Assembly: GCA_001650895.1 (NCBI GenBank)
Contig: LXYH01000004.1
Location: forward strand, 62,001-126,000
Direction: 5' to 3'
DNA from: Rhodobacteraceae bacterium EhC02
Lineage (GTDB): Bacteria > Pseudomonadota > Alphaproteobacteria > Rhodobacterales > Rhodobacteraceae
Length of the DNA stretch: 64,000 nucleotides
Numbering within the stretch: position 1 is the stretch's first letter; each line of letters starts with the position of its first letter. A program made the position numbers and the translations under genes. A model generated the notes under the pieces. It was not told the origin of the DNA, did no database searches, and saw only the letters and a program-made list of their open reading frames with translations. Shown here piece by piece: positions 41,034-51,452 of this stretch.

Positions 41034-41633
41034 TCAGGACATTTCGGCCAGGCGCGCGACATAGCGCGCCAGCGTGTCGATCTCGAGGTTGACCTGATCG
41101 CCCAGGCCCACATCGCCCCATGTGGTCATCTGCTTGGTATGGGGGATGAAATTGATCCCGAAATCGCAGCCATCGACCTCGTTCACGGTCAGCGATGTAC
41201 CGTTCAGCGCAACCGATCCCTTGGGCGCGATGAAGCGGGCCAGCGCCTTGGGCGCGCGCAGGGTGACGCGGGTGCTGTCGCCATCCTCGCGGATCGCCAC
41301 CACCTCGGCCAGCCCGTCCACGTGGCCCGACACGATATGCCCGCCCAATTCGTCCCCCACCTTCAGCGCGCGTTCCAGGTTGACGCGCTTGCCCGTCACC
41401 CAGCCCGACAGGTTGGTCTTGGACACGGTTTCGCCCGAGATATCGACGTCGAACCAGCCGCCGGTGGCGTCACTGCCCTTGGCGACCACCGTCAGGCAGA
41501 CCCCGTCACAGGCGATCGAGGCGCCCAGGTCGATGCCCTCCACCCGGTAGCCGGTGCCGATGCGCGCGCGCAGGTCGCCACGCTGTTCCACTGCGCGCAG
41601 GGTGCCGATATCGGTGATGATGCCTGTGAACAT
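41034..41633 (-). CDS. ribE: Riboflavin synthase, alpha chain
   Basis: A 199-residue enzyme with two lumazine-binding repeats: MFTGIITDIGTL ... GASIACDGVCLTVVAKG and GGHIVSGHVDGLAEV ... GSVALNGTSLTVNEVDGCDFGINFIPHT. It dismutates two lumazines to riboflavin and the pyrimidine precursor. MFTGII is the invariant start of the family, fixing the ATG at 41633. It is divergent from the capsule gene at 41813. Confidence 0.96.
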   Translation of the reverse strand: MFTGIITDIGTLRAVEQRGDLRARIGTGYRVEGIDLGASIACDGVCLTVVAKGSDATGGWFDVDISGETVSKTNLSGWVTGKRVNLERALKVGDELGGHIVSGHVDGLAEVVAIREDGDSTRVTLRAPKALARFIAPKGSVALNGTSLTVNEVDGCDFGINFIPHTKQMTTWGDVGLGDQVNLEIDTLARYVARLAEMS

Positions 41634-41812
41634 GTCGTCCCCCTCATGCGTCCGCTGATGCGCCCGCATCGCGCGGCGCACTTGACCTCAAGCCGCCAGC
41701 GGTGTTCCGTCAGCGTGATCCGAGACCTAGCCCTTGCCCGCCACAGAGACAAGATGCACCGCACCAGAGCCATATTTTTGCCGTGGAACCCGTCTATGCA
41801 GGACGGCGTGAA

Positions 41813-43138
41813 ATGGTGAAACTGGTTCTGACGGATATGAGTGCACACCCCTCCCCCCCGCCGGGTGACCGGGTCTTCCTGTTCCTGCAAGGGCCGCATG
41901 GCCCGTTCTTCCACAGCCTCGCCCAGATGTTGCGGCAGGCCGGCGCCCAGGTCTGGCGCGTGGGCTTCAATGCGGGCGACCGGGCCTTCTGGTTTCATCC
42001 CGCCAGCTACATCCCCTTTCGCGCCCCCCCCGAGGAATGGCCCGACCGGATCCGCGTGCTGATCTCCGAGAAGGGCGCAACCGACCTCGTGCTCTATGGC
42101 GATACCCGCCAGATCCATGCCCAGGCGATCGCGGCGGCCAAGGCCGCGGGCGTGACCGTGCATGTCTTCGAGGAAGGGTATATCCGCCCCTATTGGGTCA
42201 CCTATGAGAGGGGCGGGTCGAACGGCCATTCGCGGCTGATGCAGACCAGCGTGGCCGAGATGCGCGCGGCCCTGTCCACATCCGACATGGACGCGCCCGA
42301 GCCCCCCGCACGCTGGGGCGACATGCGCCAGCATATCTTCTACGGCGCGCTCTATCATTGGTTCGTCATGTTCCGGAACGGGCAGTATCGCCATTTCCGC
42401 CCCCATCGCGAGCTGGGCGTCACCCAGGAATTCCAGCTTTACCTGCGCCGCCTGATCGGGATGCCGTGGCGCGCGCTGGAACGGCGCGTGGCGCAATGGC
42501 GCATCCGCCATGGCGGCTTTCCCTATCATCTGGCCCTGCTGCAGCTGGAACATGACGCCAGTTTCCGCATGCATTCGCCCTTCACCTCGATGGCCGAATT
42601 CCTCGAGATCGTGATCCGCGGCTTTGCACAGGGCGCGCCCTCGCATCACCGGCTGGTGATCAAGGCCCATCCGCTGGAGAATGGCCGCACCCCGCTGGCC
42701 CGCGAAATCGCCCGGATCGCCCGCGCGTCCGGCGTGCGGGACCGGGTCCATTTCGTCAGCGGCGGCAAGCTTGCGCAACTTCTGCAAGGCGCGCGCAGCG
42801 CCGTGACGGTCAATTCCACCGCCGCCCAACAGGTGCTGTGGCGCGGAATTCCGCTCAAGGTGTTCGGGGACGCGGTCTATGCCAAGCCGGAATTCGTCTC
42901 GTCCCAGCCGCTGGCCGAATTCTTCGCGGGCGCGACCCGCCCCGACCGGCGCGCCTATCGCGATTATCGGCGTTATCTGCTGGAAACAAGCCAGGTTCCG
43001 GGCGGATTCTACTCGACACGCGGGCGTCGGCAGCTGTTGCGCCAGGTGATCGACATGATGCTGTCGACCGAAGATCCCTATGATGCGCTGCGTTCGGGCA
43101 CCGCGGCACCACGGCAACAGTTGCGCGTGGTGACGTGA
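41813..43138 (+). CDS. kpsS: Capsular polysaccharide biosynthesis protein, KpsS-like
   Basis: A 441-residue protein. Family parts are VFLFLQGPHGPFFHSLAQMLRQAGAQVWRVGFNAGDRAFW, LVLYGDTRQIHAQAIAAAKAAGVTVHVFEEGYIRPYW and LVIKAHPLENG, with NSTAAQQVLWRGIPLKVFG near the C-terminus. KpsS and KpsC are Kdo transferases that build the poly-Kdo linker joining capsule to its lipid anchor in ABC-dependent systems. The ATG at 41813 follows AGGACGG. It is the first gene of a three-gene rightward block with an export lipoprotein and a KpsC-like protein. Confidence 0.9.
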   Translation: MVKLVLTDMSAHPSPPPGDRVFLFLQGPHGPFFHSLAQMLRQAGAQVWRVGFNAGDRAFWFHPASYIPFRAPPEEWPDRIRVLISEKGATDLVLYGDTRQIHAQAIAAAKAAGVTVHVFEEGYIRPYWVTYERGGSNGHSRLMQTSVAEMRAALSTSDMDAPEPPARWGDMRQHIFYGALYHWFVMFRNGQYRHFRPHRELGVTQEFQLYLRRLIGMPWRALERRVAQWRIRHGGFPYHLALLQLEHDASFRMHSPFTSMAEFLEIVIRGFAQGAPSHHRLVIKAHPLENGRTPLAREIARIARASGVRDRVHFVSGGKLAQLLQGARSAVTVNSTAAQQVLWRGIPLKVFGDAVYAKPEFVSSQPLAEFFAGATRPDRRAYRDYRRYLLETSQVPGGFYSTRGRRQLLRQVIDMMLSTEDPYDALRSGTAAPRQQLRVVT

Positions 43139-43277
43139 ACAAGGCCGCTCAAGGTGCTGGATTTACGTGTCTCTTCGGGATAGGGTTGCCCGATAAACAT
43201 AAATGTGCCGCCGCATGAACGGCTGGCACGACAAAAAAGTGTGTTGAGGCAGTATATCAGGTCGAGGAGACCGTGCA

Positions 43278-44414
43278 GTGAAACCCCTGGCAAATCCCTG
43301 GGCGAAGTCCGTCGCCCTTCTTGTAGTTGTGTCGCTTGTGGCGTCCTGCGGTCTACCCCGTGTCGGCCCCAACAAACGCGAGATTTTTGCAGGCTCCGTG
43401 CAGAAAGAGGGCGATGCCTTCGTGGTCACCGTCAATGACCGCGTGACGCGCGCAACCTCTGTCGTGCCCGCGCTCGGCTTTTCGGAAAGCTTCGTCAACG
43501 CAGGCCTTGTGGGATCGGACACGATCTCGGCCGGTGATACGCTGGGGCTGACCATCTGGGAAAACGTCGATGACGGGCTTCTGGCCAGCACCGGGGCCAA
43601 TTCCACCATCCTCGAAGAGGTGCAGGTGGATGGCGCAGGCTTCATCTTCGTGCCCTATGCGGGCCGCCTGAAAGCCGCGGGCAACACGCCCGAGGCGCTG
43701 CGGCGCATCATCACCGAGCGCCTCAAGGATCAGACACCGGACCCGCAGGTCCAGGTGCGCCGCCTAGCGGGTGACGGTGCCACCGTCTCGCTGGTGGGCG
43801 CCGTGGGCGGCCAGGGCGTCTATCCCATCGAGCGTCCGACACGCACCCTTGCCGCCATGCTGGCGCAGGCCGGCGGCGTGTCGATCGAACCCGAGATCGC
43901 ACAGGTCACCGTAATCCGTGGCAAGCACACCGAAAAGGTCTGGTTCCAGGACCTGTTCCGCGACCCGCGCTTTGACATCGCCCTGCGTGGCGGTGACCGC
44001 ATCCTGGTCGAGGGCGACACGCGGTCCTTCACGGCGCTTGGGGCCACCGGCAGCCAGTCGCGGGTGAATTTCGAAAGCCAGACCCTGTCGGGGATCGAGG
44101 CGATCGCACAGGTCGGCGGCCTGCTGACATCGAGTTCCGACCCGACCGGCGTCTTCATCCTGCGCAACGAACCTGCCGATATCGCGAACACCGTGCTGGG
44201 CCGCGACGACCTGCAGGGCGCGCAGCGCATGATCTACGTGCTGGATCTGACGCAGCCCAACGGGCTGTTCATGGCCCGCGACTTTTCGGTGCGCGATGGC
44301 GATACGCTCTACGTGACCGAAGCGCCGTTCACCCAGTGGAGCAAGGCGATTGCCGCGCTGACTGGTTCGCTGACGGCGGTCGACACGCTGACGACCGTGC
44401 CCTCGGGCCTGTGA
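43278..44414 (+). CDS. Polysaccharide export outer-membrane lipoprotein (Wza/KpsD-like)
   Basis: A 378-residue lipoprotein. The signal peptide ends in the lipobox LVASCG, with lipidated Cys at about 25. The poly-export domain follows (DTISAGDTLGLTIWENVDDGLL, VDGAGFIFVPYAGRLKAAGNTPEALRRII) and then SLBB-type repeats (VSLVGAVGGQGVYPI, ...LAAMLAQAGGV). It would form the periplasmic and outer-membrane channel for capsule export. The start is GTG at 43278 with GAGGAGA upstream. No inner-membrane KpsM/KpsT pair lies in the window. Confidence 0.93.
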   Translation: MKPLANPWAKSVALLVVVSLVASCGLPRVGPNKREIFAGSVQKEGDAFVVTVNDRVTRATSVVPALGFSESFVNAGLVGSDTISAGDTLGLTIWENVDDGLLASTGANSTILEEVQVDGAGFIFVPYAGRLKAAGNTPEALRRIITERLKDQTPDPQVQVRRLAGDGATVSLVGAVGGQGVYPIERPTRTLAAMLAQAGGVSIEPEIAQVTVIRGKHTEKVWFQDLFRDPRFDIALRGGDRILVEGDTRSFTALGATGSQSRVNFESQTLSGIEAIAQVGGLLTSSSDPTGVFILRNEPADIANTVLGRDDLQGAQRMIYVLDLTQPNGLFMARDFSVRDGDTLYVTEAPFTQWSKAIAALTGSLTAVDTLTTVPSGL

Positions 44415-44420
44415 TCCGCG

Positions 44421-46460
44421 GTGCAGAACGGCACAAGTGACAATGCCGCCGGGGGACAACCCTCCCGGCGGCTTTTCTATTTCAACGCGGGCTTCCTGAC
44501 CCAGCCGCGTATCCGGCGGATCGTGGAACTGGCCGGGTACGACCTGCGGCTTGGCGTGCCCGCGCCCGATGACCGGATCGCGGTCTGGGGCCATTCCCCC
44601 TATGCCGCGCGGGGTGAGGCGATGGCAAACCAGACTGGCGCGGGCCTTGTGCGGATCGAGGATGCCTTTCTGCGTTCGGTCCATCCCGGCCGCGACGGGG
44701 ACCTGCCGCTTGGCCTGATCATCGACAGCCGGGGCATGCATTTCGACCCCGCGCAGCCCTCGGACCTCGAGGTGCTGCTGGCGACCCATCCGCTGGATGA
44801 CAGCGCGCTGCTGGACCGTGCCCGCGCGGCGATGGCCCGCCTGCAGGAGGCCGATCTGAGCAAGTACAATGCCCATGACCCAGGCGCCGCCTTGCCCGCG
44901 CCCGGCTATGTGCTGCTGATCGACCAGACGCGCGGCGATGCCTCGGTCCGGCAGGGGCGTGCGGATTCCAACACCTTCCGCGAGATGCTGTTTCATGCCT
45001 GTCAGGACAATCCCGGCGCGCGGATCGTCATCAAGACCCATCCCGAAACCAATGCAGGCCATCGCCCCGGCTATTTCGACGAGGGCACCCTGGCCCTGGC
45101 CCCTGGCGCCGACATCACCATGCTTGATACGCCGGTCAGCCCCCGTGCCCTGCTGGACGGCGCGATCGCCGTCTATACCGTATCCTCGCAAATGGGGTTC
45201 GAGGCGATCCTTGCGGGTCACAAACCGCATGTCTTCGGTCAGCCCTTCTATGCCGGCTGGGGGCTGAGCCATGATTTCACCCCCCTCGCCCGGCGCCAGC
45301 GCAACCTGACGCGGGCGCAGCTTTTTGCCGCCGCGATGATCCTCTATCCCGTCTGGTACGATCCCTTCCGAGACAGGCTGTGCCCGCTGGAGACGGCCAT
45401 TTCGACCCTTGATGCGCAGGTCCGTGCCTGGCGCGAGGATCGGCGCGGCTGGCAGGCCAGTGGCATGCGCCTGTGGAAACGCGGGGCGATCAACGGCTTT
45501 TTCGGCGGCATCCGCCCGGTCAGGTTTCGCGAGGGCCTGCCACGGGACGGGCGCCGCGCCATGGTCTGGGCCAGCAAGGCCGATAGCGCCACCGACGGCG
45601 CCGTCAGGGTCGAGGACGGTTTCCTGCGTTCGCGCGGCCTGGGGGCCGATCTGGTGCCGCCACTGTCACTGGTCTGCGACGATCTGGGCATCTACTACGA
45701 TCCGCACCACGACAGCCGCCTGGAGCGGATGATCGCCAGCCGCGCCAGCCTGCGCCCCGATCAGGCCATGCGCGCCCGCGCCCTGATGGAGGCGCTGATC
45801 GCGCAGGGACTGAGCAAGTACAACCTTGGCCAGGACGCGCCCGACATCCGCAGCCTGGCTGCAGACCGGCAGGTGATCCTTGTGCCGGGCCAGGTCGAGG
45901 ATGACGCCTCGATCCGGTTGGGCGCGGGCGAGATCCGCACCAATGGCGCACTGCTGGAGGCTGCGCGGGCCGCGCATCCGCAAGCCTTCGTTATCTACAA
46001 GCCCCATCCCGATGTAGAGGCAGGCCTGCGCCCCGGCGCGCTGACCGATGCGGGCGATCAGGCGGATCTGGTGTTGTCCGGCACCGATCCCGCCGCCCTG
46101 CTGACGCAGGTGGATGCAGTCTGGACCATGACCTCGCTTCTGGGGTTCGAGGCGCTGATCCGGGGGCGGCGCGTGGTCACGCTGGGCGCGCCATTCTACG
46201 CGGGTTGGGGCCTGACCGATCATCGTGGCCCCGCCCTGCCGCGCCGACAGGCGCATGTGAGCCTTGAAGGCCTCGTGCATGCGGCGCTGATCGACTATCC
46301 GCGCTACCGCGATCCGGTCACCGGCCTGCCCTGCCCGGTCGAGGTGGCGGTGGAGCGGCTGTCCAGCGCAGCCGTGGCGCGCGGCGGGCTGGCGAACCGG
46401 CTGCTGGCCAAGCTGCAGGGGTTTTTCGCCGGCCAGGCCCATCTGTGGCGGCGCGGCTGA
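44421..46460 (+). CDS. kpsC: Capsular polysaccharide biosynthesis protein, KpsC-like (duplicated Kdo-transferase)
   Basis: A 679-residue protein made of two related halves. Half one has RIEDAFLRSVHPG...LPLGLIIDSRGMHFDP, LSKYNA, and SSQMGFEAILAGHKPHVFGQPFYAGWGLS. Half two repeats these as RVEDGFLRSRGLG...PPLSLVCDDLGIYYDP, LSKYNL and TSLLGFEALIRGRRVVTLGAPFYAGWGLTD. In KpsC the two halves are distinct beta-Kdo transferases that alternate linkages in the capsule's poly-Kdo linker. The start is a GTG at 44421, 6 bases after the export lipoprotein stop. It converges with ribD. Confidence 0.93.
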   Translation: MQNGTSDNAAGGQPSRRLFYFNAGFLTQPRIRRIVELAGYDLRLGVPAPDDRIAVWGHSPYAARGEAMANQTGAGLVRIEDAFLRSVHPGRDGDLPLGLIIDSRGMHFDPAQPSDLEVLLATHPLDDSALLDRARAAMARLQEADLSKYNAHDPGAALPAPGYVLLIDQTRGDASVRQGRADSNTFREMLFHACQDNPGARIVIKTHPETNAGHRPGYFDEGTLALAPGADITMLDTPVSPRALLDGAIAVYTVSSQMGFEAILAGHKPHVFGQPFYAGWGLSHDFTPLARRQRNLTRAQLFAAAMILYPVWYDPFRDRLCPLETAISTLDAQVRAWREDRRGWQASGMRLWKRGAINGFFGGIRPVRFREGLPRDGRRAMVWASKADSATDGAVRVEDGFLRSRGLGADLVPPLSLVCDDLGIYYDPHHDSRLERMIASRASLRPDQAMRARALMEALIAQGLSKYNLGQDAPDIRSLAADRQVILVPGQVEDDASIRLGAGEIRTNGALLEAARAAHPQAFVIYKPHPDVEAGLRPGALTDAGDQADLVLSGTDPAALLTQVDAVWTMTSLLGFEALIRGRRVVTLGAPFYAGWGLTDHRGPALPRRQAHVSLEGLVHAALIDYPRYRDPVTGLPCPVEVAVERLSSAAVARGGLANRLLAKLQGFFAGQAHLWRRG

Positions 46461-46476
46461 GGCGGGCGGCAGGATC

Positions 46477-46500
46477 TGGATATTTGGAGCAAGAAGAACC
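46477..46500 (-). repeat. 3'-end repeat element, copy D (head only)
   Basis: On the minus strand GGTTCTTCTTGC then TCCAAATATCC, the head of the element found at 6098, 30131 and 40963. It starts 8 bases after the ribD stop codon in the ribD orientation. The tail stems are absent. Confidence 0.55.
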
Positions 46501-46507
46501 GGGGGCG

Positions 46508-47608
46508 TCAGCCCTGCGCCTGCCAGCGGTGCAGGATGTCGGCACCGATCGCCCGCGCCTCGATCAAGCGGAAGCGGGGCGCATCGGCCAGCCGCGCAAG
46601 CCCCATGGCACCCAGGGCGGGCTGCCCCTCGGCGCCGATCATCACCCCGGCGGTGAAGCCGATCACCTCGTCTACCAGATCGGCCCCAAGCAGTGACGCG
46701 GCCAGCGCCCCGCCCCCTTCGCAGAAGACCGAGGTCAGCCCCGCCTGCCCCAGCGCCTGCAACAGCGCGGCAGGATCGATGCGCCCCGCCTGAAGCGCGC
46801 AGGGCAGAAGCCGCGCGCCCAGATCGCTCCAGGCTGACAGAAGGCCGGGATCGGCATCCGCGCCATGGCAGATCCAGACCGGCGTTTCACCCGCGGTACG
46901 TGCCAGTTGCCCGGTCAGGGGCAGATCCAGCCTGCGCGAGACCACGATCCTGACGGGCTGTGGGGTGATGCCAAGGCCGCGCACCGTGAGCGCCGGATCA
47001 TCGGCACGCGCCGTGCCCGCCCCGACCATCACCGCGTCATGGCGCGCGCGCATCGCATGGACAAGGCGGCGCGCCTCGGGTCCGGTGATCCACTGGCTTT
47101 CGCCCGTGGCCGTGGCGATGCGCCCGTCGAAGCTGGAGGCCAGCTTGAGCGTCACGCGGGGACGACCGGCGCGGATGCGCAGGAAGAACCCCGCGAGGTC
47201 GCGCTCTGCCTGATCCGCAAGCACGCCCGTCGTCACCGCGACCCCGGCCGCGCGCAGCATGGCAAAGCCGCGCCCCGAAACGCGCGGATCATCGTCCTGC
47301 AGCGGCGCCACGACACGGGCAATGCCCGCCGCGATCAGCGCGCCCGCGCAGGGCGGTGTCTTGCCGTGATGGGCGCAGGGTTCCAGGCTGACATAAGCCG
47401 TGGCGCCGCGCGCCGCAGCCCCGGCCCGTTCAAGCGCCTGCGGTTCGGCATGAGGGCGTCCGCCCGCCGCGGTCCAGCCGCGCCCGACGATGCGGCCATC
47501 CTTGACGATCAGGCAGCCAACTGCCGGATTGGGCCAAGTCCGCCCATGGCCACGCCGGCCCAGGGACAGGGCCAGAGCCATGAAGTCTGTGTCCGTGGCG
47601 CGTGCCAA
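46508..47608 (-). CDS. ribD: Bifunctional pyrimidine deaminase/reductase in riboflavin synthesis
   Basis: A 366-residue enzyme. The N-terminal deaminase has the zinc motif GGRPHAEPQALERAG and LEPCAHHGKTPPCAGAL; the C-terminal reductase begins at about residue 155 (RPRVTLKLASSFDGRIATATGESQWITG) and ends with EGGGALAASLLGADLVDEV. It carries out the second and third steps of the pathway. The likely start is a TTG at 47608, because the conserved TDxxFMALALSLGRRG begins upstream of the first ATG (47581). It follows nrdR by 7 bases. Confidence 0.92.
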   Translation of the reverse strand: MARATDTDFMALALSLGRRGHGRTWPNPAVGCLIVKDGRIVGRGWTAAGGRPHAEPQALERAGAAARGATAYVSLEPCAHHGKTPPCAGALIAAGIARVVAPLQDDDPRVSGRGFAMLRAAGVAVTTGVLADQAERDLAGFFLRIRAGRPRVTLKLASSFDGRIATATGESQWITGPEARRLVHAMRARHDAVMVGAGTARADDPALTVRGLGITPQPVRIVVSRRLDLPLTGQLARTAGETPVWICHGADADPGLLSAWSDLGARLLPCALQAGRIDPAALLQALGQAGLTSVFCEGGGALAASLLGADLVDEVIGFTAGVMIGAEGQPALGAMGLARLADAPRFRLIEARAIGADILHRWQAQG

Positions 47609-47615
47609 AGCCGCG

Positions 47616-48083
47616 TCACGTCTCTGGGGCGGTGTCGGGACGCAGTTCCGAGACGAATTTGTCGAAATCGTCCGCGGCCTGGAAGTTCTTGTAGACGCTG
47701 GCAAAACGCACATAGGCAACCGTGTCGATACGGGCCAGCGCCTCCATCACGATCTCGCCGATCACCTTGGAGGGGATGTCCGTCTCGCCCATGCTTTCAA
47801 GCCGCCGCACGATCCCCGAGACCATCTGGTCCATCCGCTCGGGCTCAACGGGGCGCTTTTGCAGCGAGATGCGGATCGAGCGCTCCAGCTTGTCGCGGTC
47901 GAATTCCTCGCGGCGGCCGTTGGACTTGATCACCACGAGGTCGCGCAGCTGCACGCGCTCGTAGGTCGTGAAACGCCCGCCACATGCCGGACAGAACCGC
48001 CGCCGCCGGATCGATACATGATCCTCGGCCGGACGGGAATCCTTCACCTGTGTGTCAATATTTCCGCAAAACGGACAGCGCAT
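47616..48083 (-). CDS. nrdR: Transcriptional repressor NrdR
   Basis: A 155-residue regulator. The zinc ribbon is [47 protein letters not shown], followed by the ATP-cone ([28 protein letters not shown]). NrdR senses ATP/dATP and represses ribonucleotide reductase genes by binding NrdR boxes. It heads the nrdR-ribD transcript, a pairing widespread in alphaproteobacteria. Confidence 0.96.
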   Translation of the reverse strand: MRCPFCGNIDTQVKDSRPAEDHVSIRRRRFCPACGGRFTTYERVQLRDLVVIKSNGRREEFDRDKLERSIRISLQKRPVEPERMDQMVSGIVRRLESMGETDIPSKVIGEIVMEALARIDTVAYVRFASVYKNFQAADDFDKFVSELRPDTAPET

Positions 48084-48134
48084 GCCCGGCCCCCTTCATC
48101 ATCTCTGCCTCTGGCTGTGGGGTTCGCCCCCCAC

Positions 48135-48143
48135 TTATCCACA
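48135..48143. promoter_or_regulatory. Perfect DnaA-box sequence upstream of nrdR
   Basis: TTATCCACA matches the consensus DnaA box exactly. It lies 52 bases upstream of the nrdR start and next to a TATAGT hexamer (minus strand, 48157-48152), so DnaA binding would affect nrdR-ribD transcription. Confidence 0.5.
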
Positions 48144-48247
48144 GGCACTATAGGCCCTGCGCCAAGTCTTGGGTAGACGGAAATTCCTGTCGCAAGATAG
48201 GGCGTTGCCTTTTGGCCATGCCGCTGTTGCACAAGCCGCACAGGCCG

Positions 48248-48688
48248 TCAGAAGCGGTCGAACAGATCCTCGATCCGGTCATCGCAATAGCTGAGCGCAT
48301 GACCGATCGACAGCGAGGCGCCGACATCGCGCAGCGTGATCGTATAGGGCCCATCCTGGCGCGGCCCCTCGGCCGCGACCGGGCCGGGGCTGAAACGGAC
48401 CGTCTTGCGCCCCCCGGCCAGATCGCTGACGCCCAGCCCGCGCGCGATGTAAAGCCGCTGCGCGGTGGGCAGGCGGGCGACGTCGCGCGCATGTTCGGCA
48501 GCGGCGCACCAGATCTGGCGGGGCCCCGCCCCATGTTCTTCGACCACTTCGAAATCGGGGCTGCCGGGCACCTTGATCACGGTCAATTCGATCTGCCCCG
48601 GAAAGGCCTGGACCTGCCCCGTCAGGGCAAGGCCCGATCCGGCGCAGAGCAGCAACAGGGCAAATGCGGATCCTTTGAGTTGTCTCAT
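48248..48688 (-). CDS. Secreted protein of a tandem paralogous pair (second copy)
   Basis: A 146-residue protein with a signal peptide (QLKGSAFALLLLCAGSGLALTGQVQA). The mature part contains FEVVEEHGAGPRQIWCAAAEHARDVARLPTAQRLYIARG and ends LSIGHALSYCDDRIEDLF. The neighbour at 48721-49158 has the same plan, including the pair IWC and YC. Two conserved cysteines suggest a disulfide in the periplasm. The AAGGGGGGGGA ribosome site supports the ATG at 48688. Function unknown. Confidence 0.82.
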   Translation of the reverse strand: MRQLKGSAFALLLLCAGSGLALTGQVQAFPGQIELTVIKVPGSPDFEVVEEHGAGPRQIWCAAAEHARDVARLPTAQRLYIARGLGVSDLAGGRKTVRFSPGPVAAEGPRQDGPYTITLRDVGASLSIGHALSYCDDRIEDLFDRF

Positions 48689-48720
48689 GTCATCCCCCCC
48701 CCTTGATCGCCGCCCGGCGG

Positions 48721-49158
48721 TCAATCCGTCTCGATATGGTCGGTGCAATATTGCAGCGCCTGGGCAACCCCAAGGCTGGAGCCGGCCTGCATCTGCGCCA
48801 GAAGCAGCCCACCCAGAAAGGGTTTTGCCGCCGCCGGCACAGCATTCGCCTGCGCAGGCGACATGGCGAAGCCCACGGCCCTGCGGTCCGGCATGCTCTG
48901 GCTGGGGCCGCGCGGTGCCACAAGATAGATGCGGTCTGTACCCGCAGCCCCCAGCACGCGATACGCATGATCCGCCGCGACGCACCAGATATGCGAGGGT
49001 CCCGCGCCACGGGATTCAATCACCTCGAAGGAGCCGGGATCGCCAAGGGGCACCACGTCAAGCGGGATATTGGGGCGGTACGCGGCCGCGGGCCCCGCCA
49101 GCGCCAGCATGAGGACGACGGCAAGGGTCGAGGTGGGGCGATGCGAAAATCGAAGCAT
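48721..49158 (-). CDS. Secreted protein of a tandem paralogous pair (first copy)
   Basis: A 145-residue protein with a signal peptide (TSTLAVVLMLALAGPAAAY). The core FEVIESRGAGPSHIWCVAADHAYRVLG matches the next gene's FEVVEEHGAGPRQIWCAAAEHARDVAR, and the end LGVAQALQYCTDHIETD matches IGHALSYCDDRIEDL. Both cysteines are kept. The two genes are 32 bases apart and probably arose by duplication. No known domain was recognised. Confidence 0.82.
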   Translation of the reverse strand: MLRFSHRPTSTLAVVLMLALAGPAAAYRPNIPLDVVPLGDPGSFEVIESRGAGPSHIWCVAADHAYRVLGAAGTDRIYLVAPRGPSQSMPDRRAVGFAMSPAQANAVPAAAKPFLGGLLLAQMQAGSSLGVAQALQYCTDHIETD

Positions 49159-49255
49159 GGGCGCTGTCCTGAGCTGGGAAGTATCACCGTCAGGGTAGAG
49201 CACGGGACAGCGCGAGTAAAACGATCCGCGCACACAGATGCGTGAAATCCGCATG

Positions 49256-49284
49256 AAAAAGGCGGCCCCCGATACGGGGCCGCC
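49256..49284 (-). terminator. Rho-independent terminator of rpoD
   Basis: Minus strand GGCGGCCCC-GTATC-GGGGGCCGCC is followed by TTTTTCATG, 20-45 bases beyond the rpoD stop. Confidence 0.9.
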
Positions 49285-49305
49285 CTGAAGACGCCTTGGC
49301 GCGGT

Positions 49306-51294
<1,989 letters not shown>

Positions 51295-51369
51295 GAAATG
51301 CTCCTGCATTGGCGGTCGGTCTGTCGCGGTCGATCTGCGGCACACGAGGCTGTGCTTGGGCTGCCGATT

Positions 51370-51406
51370 GATTCGTTTCCGAATCAACCTTGATTCGCGG
51401 TGATTC
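51370..51406. promoter_or_regulatory. Cluster of four helically phased GANTC sites between dnaG and rpoD
   Basis: GANTC occurs at 51370 (GATTC), 51381 (GAATC), 51392 (GATTC) and 51402 (GATTC), with spacings of 11, 11 and 10 bases. Each GATTC is preceded by T and followed by G. GANTC is the site methylated by CcrM in alphaproteobacteria, and GcrA and related regulators act at such sites. The position is upstream of rpoD. A fifth GATTC lies inside dnaG at 51522. Confidence 0.6.
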
Positions 51407-51452
51407 GCAAACCGTTTACCGTGATTTCTTTATCAATTCCTTCATAAAACCT

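Noticed and set aside
41634-41812. FMN riboswitch upstream of ribE (also examined upstream of ribB and nrdR-ribD)
   Set aside because: None of the conserved FMN-aptamer helices could be found in these upstream regions.
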